A DNA stretch of 64,000 nt from an uncultured Fibrobacter sp. (lineage in GTDB: Bacteria; Fibrobacterota; Fibrobacteria; Fibrobacterales; Fibrobacteraceae), in assembly GCF_947166265.1 (NCBI RefSeq), contig NZ_CAMVDO010000016.1, positions 1 to 64,000 on the forward strand, in the 5' to 3' direction. The notes beneath the pieces were generated by a model. The model worked only from the letters and a program-made list of their open reading frames with translations, was not told the DNA's origin and did no database searches. Of the stretch, positions 8,483-17,626 are shown piece after piece. Both the position numbers and the translations under genes were made by a program. The stretch's first letter is position 1. Each line of letters starts with the position of its first letter.

Positions 8483-9245
8483 ACCTAAGATGAAACCCGA
8501 GGATATGAAATTTTGTGCCATTGTGCCGGTGTACCGTCACGAAAAAGCTTCGCGGAATGTCGCCGAGACGCTTGCCGCACAAAATCTCGCCGTGATTCTC
8601 GTGGATGACGGCAACACCCCCGAAGGTCACGAAATCCTGGAGCAGATTGCAAAGGACGTTCCGAATACGACGCTTGTGACGCGTGAAAAGAACGGCGGCA
8701 AGGGTGCCGCTGTCATTAGCGGTCTTGGGAAGGCTTACGAAATGGGCTTTACGCACGCGCTTCAGGTGGATGCCGACGGTCAGCATGACATGGATGCGAT
8801 TCCGTTCTTTCTGAAGGCCGCCAAAAAGCATCCGTTCGATCTGGTCGCCGCAATGCCCCAGTATGACGGCTCTGTGCCCAAGGCGCGTGAACAGGGAAGA
8901 AAGATTACGAATTTCTGGGTCGCGGTCGAAACGCTTTCAAAGACGATTCCCGATTCCATGTGCGGTTTCCGCGTGTATCCGCTCCAGTTCGTGTGGCCGG
9001 TCGCCAAAAAGATCCGTACCTACCGCATGGGTTTCGATATCGAAATCCTGGTGCGTCTTTCCTGGGCGGGCCTCAAGATGTATTTCTACCCGATCAAGGT
9101 GAAGTACCCCGAAGATGGAGTCTCTAATTTCCGTGCCTTCGGCGATAATGTTGAAATTTCCTGGACGCATACCAAGCTCTGCCTTGGAATGCTGATTCGT
9201 TCCCCGATGATTTTGGGCCGTCGCCTTTTCAAGAAGAAAAAATGA
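8475..9245 (+). CDS. Family 2 glycosyltransferase
   Basis: The 256 residues have a GT-A fold signature: an N-terminal CAIVPVYRHE, AVILVDDGNTPEG, a GGKGAAV block and the DxD metal-binding motif QVDADGQHD near residue 97. No clear membrane segment is seen, so it likely acts on the cytoplasmic face. In aryl-polyene clusters a family 2 glycosyltransferase is found beside or fused to an acyltransferase; here they are two genes overlapping by ATGA. It is proposed to add a sugar that links the polyene to its lipid carrier. GGAGG 6 bases upstream fixes the ATG at 8475. Confidence 0.9.
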   Translation: MREPKMKPEDMKFCAIVPVYRHEKASRNVAETLAAQNLAVILVDDGNTPEGHEILEQIAKDVPNTTLVTREKNGGKGAAVISGLGKAYEMGFTHALQVDADGQHDMDAIPFFLKAAKKHPFDLVAAMPQYDGSVPKAREQGRKITNFWVAVETLSKTIPDSMCGFRVYPLQFVWPVAKKIRTYRMGFDIEILVRLSWAGLKMYFYPIKVKYPEDGVSNFRAFGDNVEISWTHTKLCLGMLIRSPMILGRRLFKKKK

Positions 9246-10222
9246 ACTCCGTGAAAAGTGAATCGCCGCAGTGGTACGAAGTGAAGGAAGTTGGCGGAAG
9301 CCTTTGGCATTTCCGTTTTATGCTGTGGATTACCTGCCACCTGCCGCTCCGTATTGTTGAAGTCTGCACGGCGATTATCTGCTTTTTCTTTTGGATGGGG
9401 GCGACCCCGGTGCGTGAACGCTCGGCCGCTTACCTAAAGCGCCTGTTTGCGGTGCGCGGGGAACGCATGCCGGTGCTTGGAACGTACAAGCACGTGCTTT
9501 CGTTTGCTCTTTCGATGATTGAAAAACTGCTCGGATGGCGCGGTGCCATCAAGCTCAATCAGGTGGAAACCCAGGGCGACGACCTGAATCTTCTGGTCGA
9601 ACAGCTTGACCGTGGCGAAGGCGCCTTTTTGTTGTGTTCGCATCTTGGAAATATGGAAATGCTCCGTTCCTTGACGGGACACGGTGAAATCCACACTCAC
9701 AGACAATTCAAGGTTTTTCCGGTCGTCGATTTTTCGGGAACCTCCAAGTTCAATGCGCTGCTTTTCGAGCTGAATCCGGACCTGATGAACTCGGTGCTCG
9801 ACGCCAACAAGATTGGCGTGGATTCTGCCGTGTGGATGAAAGAGCAGATTGCAGGCGGTAACCTGGTGGTGATTGCGGGGGATAGAACCTCCGCCAATTC
9901 CACGGACCGAAACGTCGAAATGGAATTCCTCGGCGAAACGGCCAGTTTCCCGGAAGGCTCCTTTACGTTAGCGAGCGTCCTGCACGCTCCCATTTATTTT
10001 ACGTTCGCCATTCGAAAGCACGACTTTGATATTCGCTCGCCCTACGAAATGCACGTGGTGAAGGCGAAGACGTCTTTTGACTGTAGCCGCAAGGAGCGTC
10101 CGGAAAGGATTCGGATGCTTGTGCAGGAATACACGGAACTTTTACAGAAATTGTGCCTGAAACATCCTTACCAGTGGTACAATTTTTACAATTTTTGGAA
10201 AACTCAAAATAAAGGATTGTAG
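9242..10222 (+). CDS. LpxL/HtrB-type lipid acyltransferase
   Basis: The product belongs to the lipid A lauroyl/myristoyl acyltransferase family. It has an N-terminal membrane anchor (about residues 20-50), the catalytic HLGNME (Hx4E/D) near 137 and the block VVIAGDRTS near 215. The usual enzymes put a secondary acyl chain on lipid A at the inner membrane. In this operon, straight after the glycosyltransferase, it more likely transfers the polyene or a fatty acid to a glycolipid anchor. At 326 residues it has normal family length. The start overlaps the preceding stop (ATGA). Confidence 0.88.
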   Translation: MNSVKSESPQWYEVKEVGGSLWHFRFMLWITCHLPLRIVEVCTAIICFFFWMGATPVRERSAAYLKRLFAVRGERMPVLGTYKHVLSFALSMIEKLLGWRGAIKLNQVETQGDDLNLLVEQLDRGEGAFLLCSHLGNMEMLRSLTGHGEIHTHRQFKVFPVVDFSGTSKFNALLFELNPDLMNSVLDANKIGVDSAVWMKEQIAGGNLVVIAGDRTSANSTDRNVEMEFLGETASFPEGSFTLASVLHAPIYFTFAIRKHDFDIRSPYEMHVVKAKTSFDCSRKERPERIRMLVQEYTELLQKLCLKHPYQWYNFYNFWKTQNKGL

Positions 10223-10225
10223 ATC

Positions 10226-11752
10226 ATGAAGACTGTCGTTATTGGACCGGAAAAGTTGACCATCGAACAGGTGGTGGCCGTCGCAAAGCGCGAGGTGCCC
10301 GTGGAATTGGATTCGTCGTCCAAGTTCCAGAAGAAAATCGATGCGGGTGCGGCTTTTTTGGATGAAGCTCTCGCGAAGCACGGTGGCATTTACGGCGTGA
10401 CGACGGGTTACGGCGATTCCTGCACGCAGGTGGTGCCGCCCGACCATTACTACGATCTTCCGGTGAACCTGACCCGTTTCCACGGTTGCGGAATGGGGAA
10501 CTATTTCGACGAAGAGACGACGCGTGCTATTATGGTGGTTCGCCTGAACACCTTGGCCCGCGGCTTTTCCGGCGTGAGCTACGCCTTGTTGAAGATTATC
10601 ATGGATTTCCTGCAGAACGACATCTTGCCGCTTATTCCGCAAGAAGGTTCTGTGGGTGCTAGCGGCGACCTGACTCCGCTTTCTTACTTGGCGGGAGCCC
10701 TGATCGGTGAACGCGATGTGCTTTACAAGGGTGAACGTAGGCCGTCGAAGGATGTGATGGCTGAACTCGGCATTACGCCGCACCGTTTCCGCCCGAAGGA
10801 AGCGATTGCCATTATGAACGGAACTGCCGTGATGAACGCTGTCGCTTGCATGGCTTTCTCCCGCGCACAGTATTTGGCCGACCTCTCTTGCCGCATTACG
10901 GCGATGAACACGATTGCCATGAAGGGGAACGCTTACCACTTCTATGAACGTCTGTTTGCAGTGAAGCCGCATCCGGGCCTGATCACCGCCGCAAAGAAAA
11001 TGCGCGATGCCATGAACCTGGAAGTCGAGAAGAACGTGGTTCCCGAAAAGATACAGGATCCGTATTCCCTGCGCTGCGCCCCGCATGTGGTGGGCGTGTT
11101 CTACGATTCCGAACCGCTGCTCCGCCAGCTGATTGAAATCGAAATGAACAGCGCAAACGATAATCCGATTATCGACCCCGAAACCGAGAATATTTTCCAC
11201 GGTGGACATTTCTACGGCGGACATATCTGCCTTGCAATGGATACGCTGAAAAACATTGTCGCAAACTTTGCCGACCTTCTGGACCGCCAGCTTGCAACGA
11301 TTGTGGATATCAAGTTCAACCGCAACTTGCCGCCTAACCTTTCGGGAAGCCAGGGCGAATTCTCGCTCAACCACGGTTTCAAGGCGGTGCAGATTGGCGT
11401 GTCGTCTTGGACTGCAGAAGCTCTGCATAACACGATGCCGATGAGCGTATTTAGCCGCTCCACCGAATGTCACAACCAGGACAAGGTGAGCATGGGCACC
11501 ATTGCCGCTCGCGACTGTATCCGTGTGATTGAACTTACCGAACAGGTGGCTGCCGCGGTACTCCTCGCCGCGTCCCAGGCTCTCCGCATTCGCCTCGAAC
11601 GCGGTGAAATTTTCGACGTGCGCATTGCCGGTGTCCGTGCCACTTACGACCAGGTGTTCGAACACTTTGCACCTCTCGCTTGCGACCGTCAGCTCGAAGG
11701 CGACCTTCGCAAGACGCTCCAACTGATTCGCGAAAAGCATTACGCTGTTTAA
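10226..11752 (+). CDS. Aromatic amino acid ammonia-lyase (HAL/TAL family)
   Basis: This 508-residue enzyme carries the ASG tripeptide (residues 145-147, context VGASGDLTPL) that cyclises into the MIO prosthetic group, and the catalytic Tyr loop GVTTGYG near 57-63. Family members remove ammonia from His, Phe or Tyr. In a pigment cluster the expected reaction is Tyr to p-coumarate, the starter of flexirubins and some aryl polyenes. At the selectivity pair, aligned by eye within TRFHGCGMG, I read Phe-His rather than the His-Leu of well-known tyrosine lyases or the Ser-His of histidine lyases, so the substrate is not certain. AAAGGA lies 9 bases before the ATG. No other histidine-degradation gene is nearby, which argues against hutH. 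Confidence 0.9.
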   Translation: MKTVVIGPEKLTIEQVVAVAKREVPVELDSSSKFQKKIDAGAAFLDEALAKHGGIYGVTTGYGDSCTQVVPPDHYYDLPVNLTRFHGCGMGNYFDEETTRAIMVVRLNTLARGFSGVSYALLKIIMDFLQNDILPLIPQEGSVGASGDLTPLSYLAGALIGERDVLYKGERRPSKDVMAELGITPHRFRPKEAIAIMNGTAVMNAVACMAFSRAQYLADLSCRITAMNTIAMKGNAYHFYERLFAVKPHPGLITAAKKMRDAMNLEVEKNVVPEKIQDPYSLRCAPHVVGVFYDSEPLLRQLIEIEMNSANDNPIIDPETENIFHGGHFYGGHICLAMDTLKNIVANFADLLDRQLATIVDIKFNRNLPPNLSGSQGEFSLNHGFKAVQIGVSSWTAEALHNTMPMSVFSRSTECHNQDKVSMGTIAARDCIRVIELTEQVAAAVLLAASQALRIRLERGEIFDVRIAGVRATYDQVFEHFAPLACDRQLEGDLRKTLQLIREKHYAV

Positions 11753-11764
11753 ACGGAGGCGTTT

Positions 11765-12202
11765 ATGGCCGAAAAGAAACTGAAAACGACTGTGGAATTC
11801 AGGGTAGAATTCTACGACGTGGACTCCATGAAGGTTGCCTGGCATGGCAACTATGTGAAGTACATGGAGGTGGCCCGCTGCGCGCTCCTTGCCAAGATGA
11901 AGTACGACTACTTTGCCATGGAAAAGAGCGGTTTTGTGTGGCCTGTCGTTGACATGCATATCCGTTACCTGCGCCCGATGATCTTTATGCAGAAAATCCG
12001 TGCCGAGGTGACGCTCGAAGAATACGAGGTATGCATGAAACTTTCGTACAAGTTCTTTGACGCCGAAACGGGAACGCTTTTGTGCAAGGCGGAAAGTATG
12101 CAGATGGCGGTGGACATGAATAAGCGTGAATCGCTCATGGTCTGCCCCGCCTACTTTATCGACAAGGTTCGTGCGGCACTTGCTGCCGAGGAAAACGGAT
12201 GA
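11765..12202 (+). CDS. Hot-dog acyl thioesterase (4HBT/YbgC type)
   Basis: The 145 residues match the 4-hydroxybenzoyl-CoA thioesterase superfamily: FYDVDSMKVAWHGNYVKYME near residues 17-36 contains the Asp and the HGNY active-site region. It would release or proofread aryl-polyene or aromatic acyl chains from the carrier proteins. GGAGG lies just upstream, 12 bases after the ammonia-lyase stop. The gene overlaps the LolA-like gene by ATGA. Thioesterases of this type are standard members of aryl-polyene clusters. Confidence 0.88.
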   Translation: MAEKKLKTTVEFRVEFYDVDSMKVAWHGNYVKYMEVARCALLAKMKYDYFAMEKSGFVWPVVDMHIRYLRPMIFMQKIRAEVTLEEYEVCMKLSYKFFDAETGTLLCKAESMQMAVDMNKRESLMVCPAYFIDKVRAALAAEENG

Positions 12203-12897
12203 ACCCCATTTTTAAAAGCGTCGTAGTCTCGGTTTTTGCCCTTGGAATTCTTGGGGGGACAGCCTTTGCGGCAGGTTCTGCTTCGGATGTTTTCAAGAAA
12301 CCGCTGACTGAAATCTCGAAGCCTGCCTTGCAGGAATCGATTGCCGTGCTTACGGCAAGCCCCCTGACGGTTGGAAATTTCAAGCAGACCCGCAACATCA
12401 AGAAACTGAATCGCGAGTTTGTCTCGACGGGCTCCTTTGCGATTTCACGCGAGGAGGGTATTGTCTGGGATACGGAAAAACCGTTCCCGTCGGTGCTGTG
12501 GGTTGGCGACAATGCCATTGTGCAGTGGGATGTGAACCGTAACGTCAAAAAGACGATGGCCGCGAAGGACAATCCTGTATTCGCCGAATTTTCCGGTACC
12601 ATCCAGTCGGTGTTCTCGGGTAAGTTCGACGAGCTCGCCCGGAATTTCGACATCTATTTCGATGATTCCCGCAAGGGATTTTGCGTGGGGCTTGTTCCCA
12701 AGGAACGTACCGTGGCCCGCATTATCGCGTCTATCACCCTCGAAGGGGTAAACGAACTTGAAAAGGTGTCGATTGTCGATGGCGAACAGAACCTGGTGAC
12801 ATACGAATTTACGGGACAGGCGCATTTTAAGGACCTTGATTCCGTGGAAGGGACTTTTAAGGACTTGGCCCAGAAATTCAAGAATGTGAAAAAATGA
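12199..12897 (+). CDS. LolA-like periplasmic lipid/lipoprotein carrier
   Basis: A cleavable signal peptide (residues about 1-25, ending in an AFA-type site) precedes a domain of about 205 residues resembling the outer-membrane lipoprotein carrier fold, with the typical opening FKQTRNIKKLNREFVSTGSF and the IVWDTEKPFPS stretch. Such proteins in aryl-polyene clusters are thought to carry the polyene lipid across the periplasm rather than lipoproteins. It is coupled by overlaps on both sides (ATGA) to the thioesterase and the MMPL exporter, which supports a joint transport role. Confidence 0.85.
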   Translation: MNPIFKSVVVSVFALGILGGTAFAAGSASDVFKKPLTEISKPALQESIAVLTASPLTVGNFKQTRNIKKLNREFVSTGSFAISREEGIVWDTEKPFPSVLWVGDNAIVQWDVNRNVKKTMAAKDNPVFAEFSGTIQSVFSGKFDELARNFDIYFDDSRKGFCVGLVPKERTVARIIASITLEGVNELEKVSIVDGEQNLVTYEFTGQAHFKDLDSVEGTFKDLAQKFKNVKK

Positions 12898-15221
12898 GTC
12901 CTGAGTCGAAAAAGATTGTTTCGGTTATCATATGGGCGGTATTTCATATTGCCCTTATTTCGCTTGGACTGTTGCAACCGTGGAAGGTGGAGTCGGACCT
13001 TTATTCGGTTCTGCCGGACTCCAATGAATTGAGGAATGTCGCCGAGGCGGAAAAGGCGCTGAGCGCCCGTTCGATGAGGAACATTTCTGTTCTTTTGGGG
13101 CATCATGATTTTGTTGCGGCAAAGGCAGCCGCATTTGCGCTGGAGTCGAGCTTTGCTCGGGATTCCTCGTTTGCCGAGATTCGGTTGCGAGTCAATGATG
13201 CGACTATGCAGCAGATGCGGAATTTCTATTACGATTACCGCAACGTTCTGCAGGGGCGCCCGGTATGCGACTTGCTGAAAGCAGGCGATGCGTCTGCATT
13301 AAAGAGCATGGCGCTAGAAAAGGTCTATGGCGCCTTTACGCTTGCAGACTTGAGTCAAATCGAAGAAGACCCGTTTTTGCTGGGGGCGGAATCGTTTGAT
13401 CATTTTACGCTTCATTCCCAGCTGATGGGTGGGCGCTTTACGTTGCGGGAGGGGGTGCTTGCCGCCGAAGATTCCTCGATGACGTACGTGATGTGGAGTG
13501 CCGCTCTTTCTCCGAACGTTTCGACAATGGCCTCTGACGACCATGTGCTTGCTCGCCTCGATCGCGTGTTGGATTCCTTGCAGGTTGAATACAAGGGACT
13601 ACGTATCGAAAAGTCGGGCGTTCCGTTCCATAGCTACGAAAGTTCGAAAAATGCGAAGTCCGAGGTTGCCTGGATTTCGGGCGTTTCGATGGCGCTCATT
13701 CTGCTTTTGTTGCTTTGGGCGTTCCGCACTCCTGTTCCGATTGTCTGTACGCTTGCAACCATCGGTGTTGCCGTGTGCGCGGCCCTTTCTGGAACGTGGG
13801 CCGTGTTCGGAAATATTCACGTGTTTACGTTCGTTTTTGGAACAAGCGTGATTGGCGTAAGCATCGATTACGCGATTCATTTCTTTACCGAGTGGAAACA
13901 CGGAACCTCGAAAAATGGTCTCGAAATTCGCCACCACATATTCAAGGGACTTTTGCTCGGTTTCATGACGACGGAACTCAGCTATATCGCGCTTACGTTT
14001 GCCGATTTTCCCTTGCTTCGCCAGATGGCTGTTTTTTCGATTGTCGGACTTGCGAGTTCCTTTGCGACGATTCTCTTGTTGTTCCCGAATTTGTCGCATT
14101 CTGGGGCGCGTTCAACGAAAACGCTACTTCCGATGCGGCTTCCTCAAGTATTGTTGTCTCTTTACGACAAGCTTTCTCCCCAGAAAGTCCGCTATTTGCT
14201 GCTAGTCCTGTTGCTTGCGATTGCACCTGGAATATTGCTGCTTGATATCCATACGGATATGCGGACTCTTTATTCCATGAGCGAAAGCCTCAAGCGTTCC
14301 GAGGCCCTGAATGCGCGTCTCAATAACCTGGGAATTTCTCCGAATTACTTTATTGTAGAAGGCGCTACGGAACAGCAACTCTTGGAAAACGAGGAACGTC
14401 TTAGGGATAGGCTCGAAAAAGCGAAAGAGGATTCCCTGCTTACGGGGTATTTGGCGACTTCTACCTACATTCCTTCGGTCAAGACACAGAAGGAAACTTT
14501 CGAGGCGGTAAAGAAACTGCGCGATTCGGAGGCGTACCATGAACTGCTTCGTGACTTGAACCTTGCCTCGGATTCTCTTTTTGCGCGAAATTTGGCCTTG
14601 AAACCGGAATTTCTTACGCCGCAGTCGGATATTCCCGAATCGTTCAAGAGCATCCTTTCGATGATTTGGATTGGAGAGGTTAACGGTAAGTATTACAGCG
14701 CCGTGTTCCCGCTCCATGTTTCGAAGAACTTTGCTATCGATCAGTATGCAGAGGGAATGCCTTATGTGTATGCGGTAAACAAGATGGAAAACGTGAATGC
14801 GACGTTGACGGAACTTTCGAAGGTTGCCTTGATGCTTGTGGCGGTGGCCTATTTGGTCGTGTTTATTGTACTTGTCTGTGTCTATAAGTTCTTTACGGCG
14901 CTCAAGGTGATTCGAGCCCCGGTGATTTCTAGCCTTCTTATAGCAGGCGTTTTCGGCTATTTGGGACTGCCGTTCAACTTCTTTGCGATAGTGGGGGTAA
15001 TCCTTACGCTTGGAATCGGCATTGACTATGCGCTGTTCTTTAAGGAGGGCGGCGAACGGAGCGTGACGACAGCCCTTGCCGTGATGCTTTCGGCCTTGAC
15101 GACGCTCATTTCTTTTGGCAGTCTATCTTTCAGCAGCTTTGTCCCTGTTGCGACATTCGGCTTTTCGGTGCTCCTCGGTATTTTTTGCTGCTTTGTCTTG
15201 TCGCCATTCAGTAGAAGGTAG
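12894..15221 (+). CDS. MMPL/RND-family lipid exporter
   Basis: This 775-residue inner-membrane protein is an MMPL-type transporter: a first membrane helix, a periplasmic domain of about 200 residues, five helices, and then a repeat of the same plan. The matching halves show GVSIDYAIHFFTEW near residue 321 and GIGIDYALFFKEG near 708, the Asp-Tyr pairs that relay protons in this family. It is expected to extract the finished polyene lipid from the inner membrane and hand it to the LolA-like protein encoded just before it. Confidence 0.92.
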   Translation: MSPESKKIVSVIIWAVFHIALISLGLLQPWKVESDLYSVLPDSNELRNVAEAEKALSARSMRNISVLLGHHDFVAAKAAAFALESSFARDSSFAEIRLRVNDATMQQMRNFYYDYRNVLQGRPVCDLLKAGDASALKSMALEKVYGAFTLADLSQIEEDPFLLGAESFDHFTLHSQLMGGRFTLREGVLAAEDSSMTYVMWSAALSPNVSTMASDDHVLARLDRVLDSLQVEYKGLRIEKSGVPFHSYESSKNAKSEVAWISGVSMALILLLLLWAFRTPVPIVCTLATIGVAVCAALSGTWAVFGNIHVFTFVFGTSVIGVSIDYAIHFFTEWKHGTSKNGLEIRHHIFKGLLLGFMTTELSYIALTFADFPLLRQMAVFSIVGLASSFATILLLFPNLSHSGARSTKTLLPMRLPQVLLSLYDKLSPQKVRYLLLVLLLAIAPGILLLDIHTDMRTLYSMSESLKRSEALNARLNNLGISPNYFIVEGATEQQLLENEERLRDRLEKAKEDSLLTGYLATSTYIPSVKTQKETFEAVKKLRDSEAYHELLRDLNLASDSLFARNLALKPEFLTPQSDIPESFKSILSMIWIGEVNGKYYSAVFPLHVSKNFAIDQYAEGMPYVYAVNKMENVNATLTELSKVALMLVAVAYLVVFIVLVCVYKFFTALKVIRAPVISSLLIAGVFGYLGLPFNFFAIVGVILTLGIGIDYALFFKEGGERSVTTALAVMLSALTTLISFGSLSFSSFVPVATFGFSVLLGIFCCFVLSPFSRR

Positions 15222-15246
15222 AAATTTTTAAATTTGTGGCACTTTT

Positions 15247-15930
15247 ATGAATTTTTTGATGACAAAGATGAAGTCCTTGCGGAATTTGAAGGCCCCTGCC
15301 TGCACTGAGCATGGCCGAAGTGAGCTTGCCGAAGGGCTGCGATTGTTCCTTGGCGCATTTTTGTTACTCTTTTTAGTCGCCTGTCACAATACGCATCAGG
15401 TGCCGGGGACGACTCCTGTATATTATTCCGATGACCGCGCCGTTTCGCTGTTGTCGACATCTGCGATGACCGAAAGCATTGACATGCCGCAGCATATTGC
15501 CGGAAAATTCAGGAAACCCGACGGAACGACCGATTTGTTTGAGGCGGATTCCTGGGTAAGGGCGAACGACAGCATTTTATCGATTGTGCTTTTTTCGGGT
15601 TTCGGAACAACCATCGGCGAAATTAGCTACTACCGCGATTCCGTAAAGGCGGAAAGTTCTCTGATCGATGTGGAAAAGCTGAAGGCGGAATACATGCTTG
15701 CCGACTTTCAGGTCTGTTTTTATCCGTTCGAAGCTCTTCGCCAAAATTTTGAACAGGCCGGATTTGATTTTTCCGAGACTCGCACCGGTTCCCAAAATAC
15801 GGATTTTGTGCGTACGCTCGCCGAAAAGGGGGTGACGATTGCCGTTGCCCGCAAGAATGGAAACGAAATTGAATTTGTAAACGAACTGCGCGGTTACAGT
15901 TACCATATTACGTTAGGAGATGCAAATTGA
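15247..15930 (+). CDS. Lipoprotein of the pigment cluster, DUF3261-like, with repeat-derived N-terminus
   Basis: The product has a hydrophobic stretch and lipobox LFLVAC followed by about 180 residues that resemble the DUF3261-type lipoproteins accompanying MMPL exporters in aryl-polyene clusters. Oddly, the N-terminal 50 residues before the lipobox include a copy of the dispersed palindromic repeat (15302-15337), which encodes the polar stretch CTEHGRSELAEG just ahead of the hydrophobic core. No good ribosome-binding site precedes the ATG at 15247; a TTG further on (about 15343) follows AAGGG and would remove the repeat-encoded residues, so the true start is unsure. The stop overlaps the next TTG start (TTGA). 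Confidence 0.75.
   Translation: MNFLMTKMKSLRNLKAPACTEHGRSELAEGLRLFLGAFLLLFLVACHNTHQVPGTTPVYYSDDRAVSLLSTSAMTESIDMPQHIAGKFRKPDGTTDLFEADSWVRANDSILSIVLFSGFGTTIGEISYYRDSVKAESSLIDVEKLKAEYMLADFQVCFYPFEALRQNFEQAGFDFSETRTGSQNTDFVRTLAEKGVTIAVARKNGNEIEFVNELRGYSYHITLGDAN
15302..15337 (+). repeat. Dispersed CTGAGC…GCCGAAGG repeat inside the lipoprotein gene
   Basis: The sequence contains CACTGAGCATGGCCGAAG and GAGCTTGCCGAAGGG, the same words found intergenically at 60478-60500, 62634-62660 and 30240-30260. Here it is read in frame without a stop, placing a charged peptide in the signal-peptide region. Confidence 0.7.
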
Positions 15931-17123
15931 GAAAGCCCTTGTATATTAACGACTTTGCTTTTCACTGCATTTTGGGGGGCGAAAAGGAATCGGTTTTCGA
16001 TAAATTAAAGAATGGCGTCCGTGGCGAATTCACCACCTACGATGTAGCGGGTGTGATGCGCCCTGCCGCGACAATCGATCCTGCGACTTTAGCTCCGGTG
16101 ACGGAACCTGGCTTTGATAACCGTGTAAACAGGCTTTCGCAGGCGGCGCTTTCGCAGATGGAAAAGTCGATCGTTGCTGCTATTCAGAAATATGGCGCCG
16201 ATCGCATAGGCATATTTATCGGGTCTTGCGACAATGGCTCCGAAGCATCGATGAATGCTCTCAAGAGTTTTAAGGAAACGGGGGCTTTTCCCGAAGGTTA
16301 TGTCCTAGATTATCAGGCGGCAGATTTTCCGGCGCGTTATATTGCAAAGCGTTATGGCATTACGGGAATGCTTTCGGTGCATTCTACGGCGTGTGCCTCC
16401 AGTGCGAGCGCTTTTGTTTCTGCCCGCAACAATATTTATGCCGGTAACTGTGATGCGGCTATCGTGGGCGGTGTCGATATCGCTTCGCAGTCGGTGATTC
16501 TGGGCTTTGCCTCGCTCGAGGCCATGTCCGATAAGCCGACGAATCCGTTTAGCGCAAACCGTACAGGCCTTACCCTTGGCGATGCGGCGGCTTTTTTCCT
16601 GGTGACTCGCGAAAATTTACCGGACCTTGCAACCGAAGACTGCAAGAATCTTTCGGTGGTGGGCTTTGGCGAAAGTGCCGATGCAGACCACATCACGGCT
16701 CCCCGCGCCGATGGCGAAGGGGCTTTCCTGGCGATGAAAGCCGCCCTTGCCGATGCAGAACTCGATGCTTCTTCGATTGGCTACGTTAATTTGCATGGAA
16801 CAGGAACTCGGCTGAACGATTCCATGGAAGCGATCGCCGTGAACCGTCTGTTCGGTGAAAATACACCGGCAAGTTCCACGAAGGCGCTGACGGGACATAC
16901 TCTTGGTGCGGCTGGTGCACTGGAAGCTTCGTTCTGCTGCCTTGCGCTCCAGAATAGGGGCGTTCTTCCGGCGCATCTGTTCGATGGATGCGAAGACCCG
17001 AAACTCCCGAAGGTTCACCTGGTCAAGTCGGGAGAACAGGCAACGGAGCCCTTCAAGTATTGTATCAGCAACTCGTTTGCTTTTGGCGGTTGCAACGTGT
17101 CTTTAATTATCGCGAAGGAATAA
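15927..17123 (+). CDS. Beta-ketoacyl-ACP synthase (aryl-polyene ketosynthase A)
   Basis: This is a full 398-residue ketosynthase with the nucleophilic Cys in STACASSASA (near residue 155), the first His in NLHGTGT (near 290) and the second in GHTLGAAG (near 322). It would condense malonyl-ACP units onto the aryl starter. The start is a TTG: AGGAGA at 15915-15920 lies 6 bases before it and it overlaps the preceding stop as TTGA. A second ketosynthase gene lies at 18355, and the half-length chain-length factor is on the divergent arm, so the cluster has the usual three ketosynthase-family proteins. Confidence 0.92.
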   Translation: MRKPLYINDFAFHCILGGEKESVFDKLKNGVRGEFTTYDVAGVMRPAATIDPATLAPVTEPGFDNRVNRLSQAALSQMEKSIVAAIQKYGADRIGIFIGSCDNGSEASMNALKSFKETGAFPEGYVLDYQAADFPARYIAKRYGITGMLSVHSTACASSASAFVSARNNIYAGNCDAAIVGGVDIASQSVILGFASLEAMSDKPTNPFSANRTGLTLGDAAAFFLVTRENLPDLATEDCKNLSVVGFGESADADHITAPRADGEGAFLAMKAALADAELDASSIGYVNLHGTGTRLNDSMEAIAVNRLFGENTPASSTKALTGHTLGAAGALEASFCCLALQNRGVLPAHLFDGCEDPKLPKVHLVKSGEQATEPFKYCISNSFAFGGCNVSLIIAKE

Positions 17124-17126
17124 AGA

Positions 17127-17600
17127 ATGAGTACGGTAGAATTTCCGACAAGAGAATTGGTTTCTGAACTGGTTCCGCATAAGGACAAAATGCTTCTGCT
17201 CGACCGGGTTAATTATCATGACCTGAACGAAATTGTGATCGAAACGGAAGTGGATATCCACAAGGACTGTATGTTCTTCAAGGAAGACCTGCAGGGGGTT
17301 CCTTCGTATGTGGCGTTTGAATATATGGCCCAAAGCATTTCTGCCTTGTCCGGAATTTATGGACGTACGCTAGGACAAAAGCCCAAGGAAGGCTTTATCA
17401 TGAGTGTGTCGAACTGCAAGGCCGAAGTCCCTGTTTTCAAGTCGGGAGATGTTGTTCGAATCTGGGTGCACCAGACGATGCGTGTCGACATGGCCGTCAC
17501 CTTTGAGGGCAAGGTTTTTGTGGGTGACAATCTTGCGGTCTCGGCTTCGCTTTGCACAGTCGAAGTGGACGACCCCACCTCGATTCTGAAGATGAATTAG
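17127..17600 (+). CDS. Hot-dog beta-hydroxyacyl-ACP dehydratase of aryl-polyene type
   Basis: The 157 residues resemble the dehydratases of aryl-polyene clusters, with LVPHKDKMLLLDRV (residues about 15-28) and GVPSYVAFEYMAQSISALSG (about 57-76), the central hot-dog helix. It removes water after each ketoreduction and so creates the conjugated double bonds. A second dehydratase-like domain is fused to the ligase at 6146-8482; in characterised aryl-polyene systems two such proteins work together. AAGGAATAAAG lies just upstream of the ATG, 3 bases after the ketosynthase stop. Confidence 0.85.
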   Translation: MSTVEFPTRELVSELVPHKDKMLLLDRVNYHDLNEIVIETEVDIHKDCMFFKEDLQGVPSYVAFEYMAQSISALSGIYGRTLGQKPKEGFIMSVSNCKAEVPVFKSGDVVRIWVHQTMRVDMAVTFEGKVFVGDNLAVSASLCTVEVDDPTSILKMN

Positions 17601-17626
17601 TAGTCTTTTACTATATTTGGGCGCGT

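Noticed and set aside
10226-11752. Annotation as histidine ammonia-lyase (hutH)
   Set aside because: The family is right, but the gene lies inside a pigment operon and no hutU, hutI or hutG is nearby.
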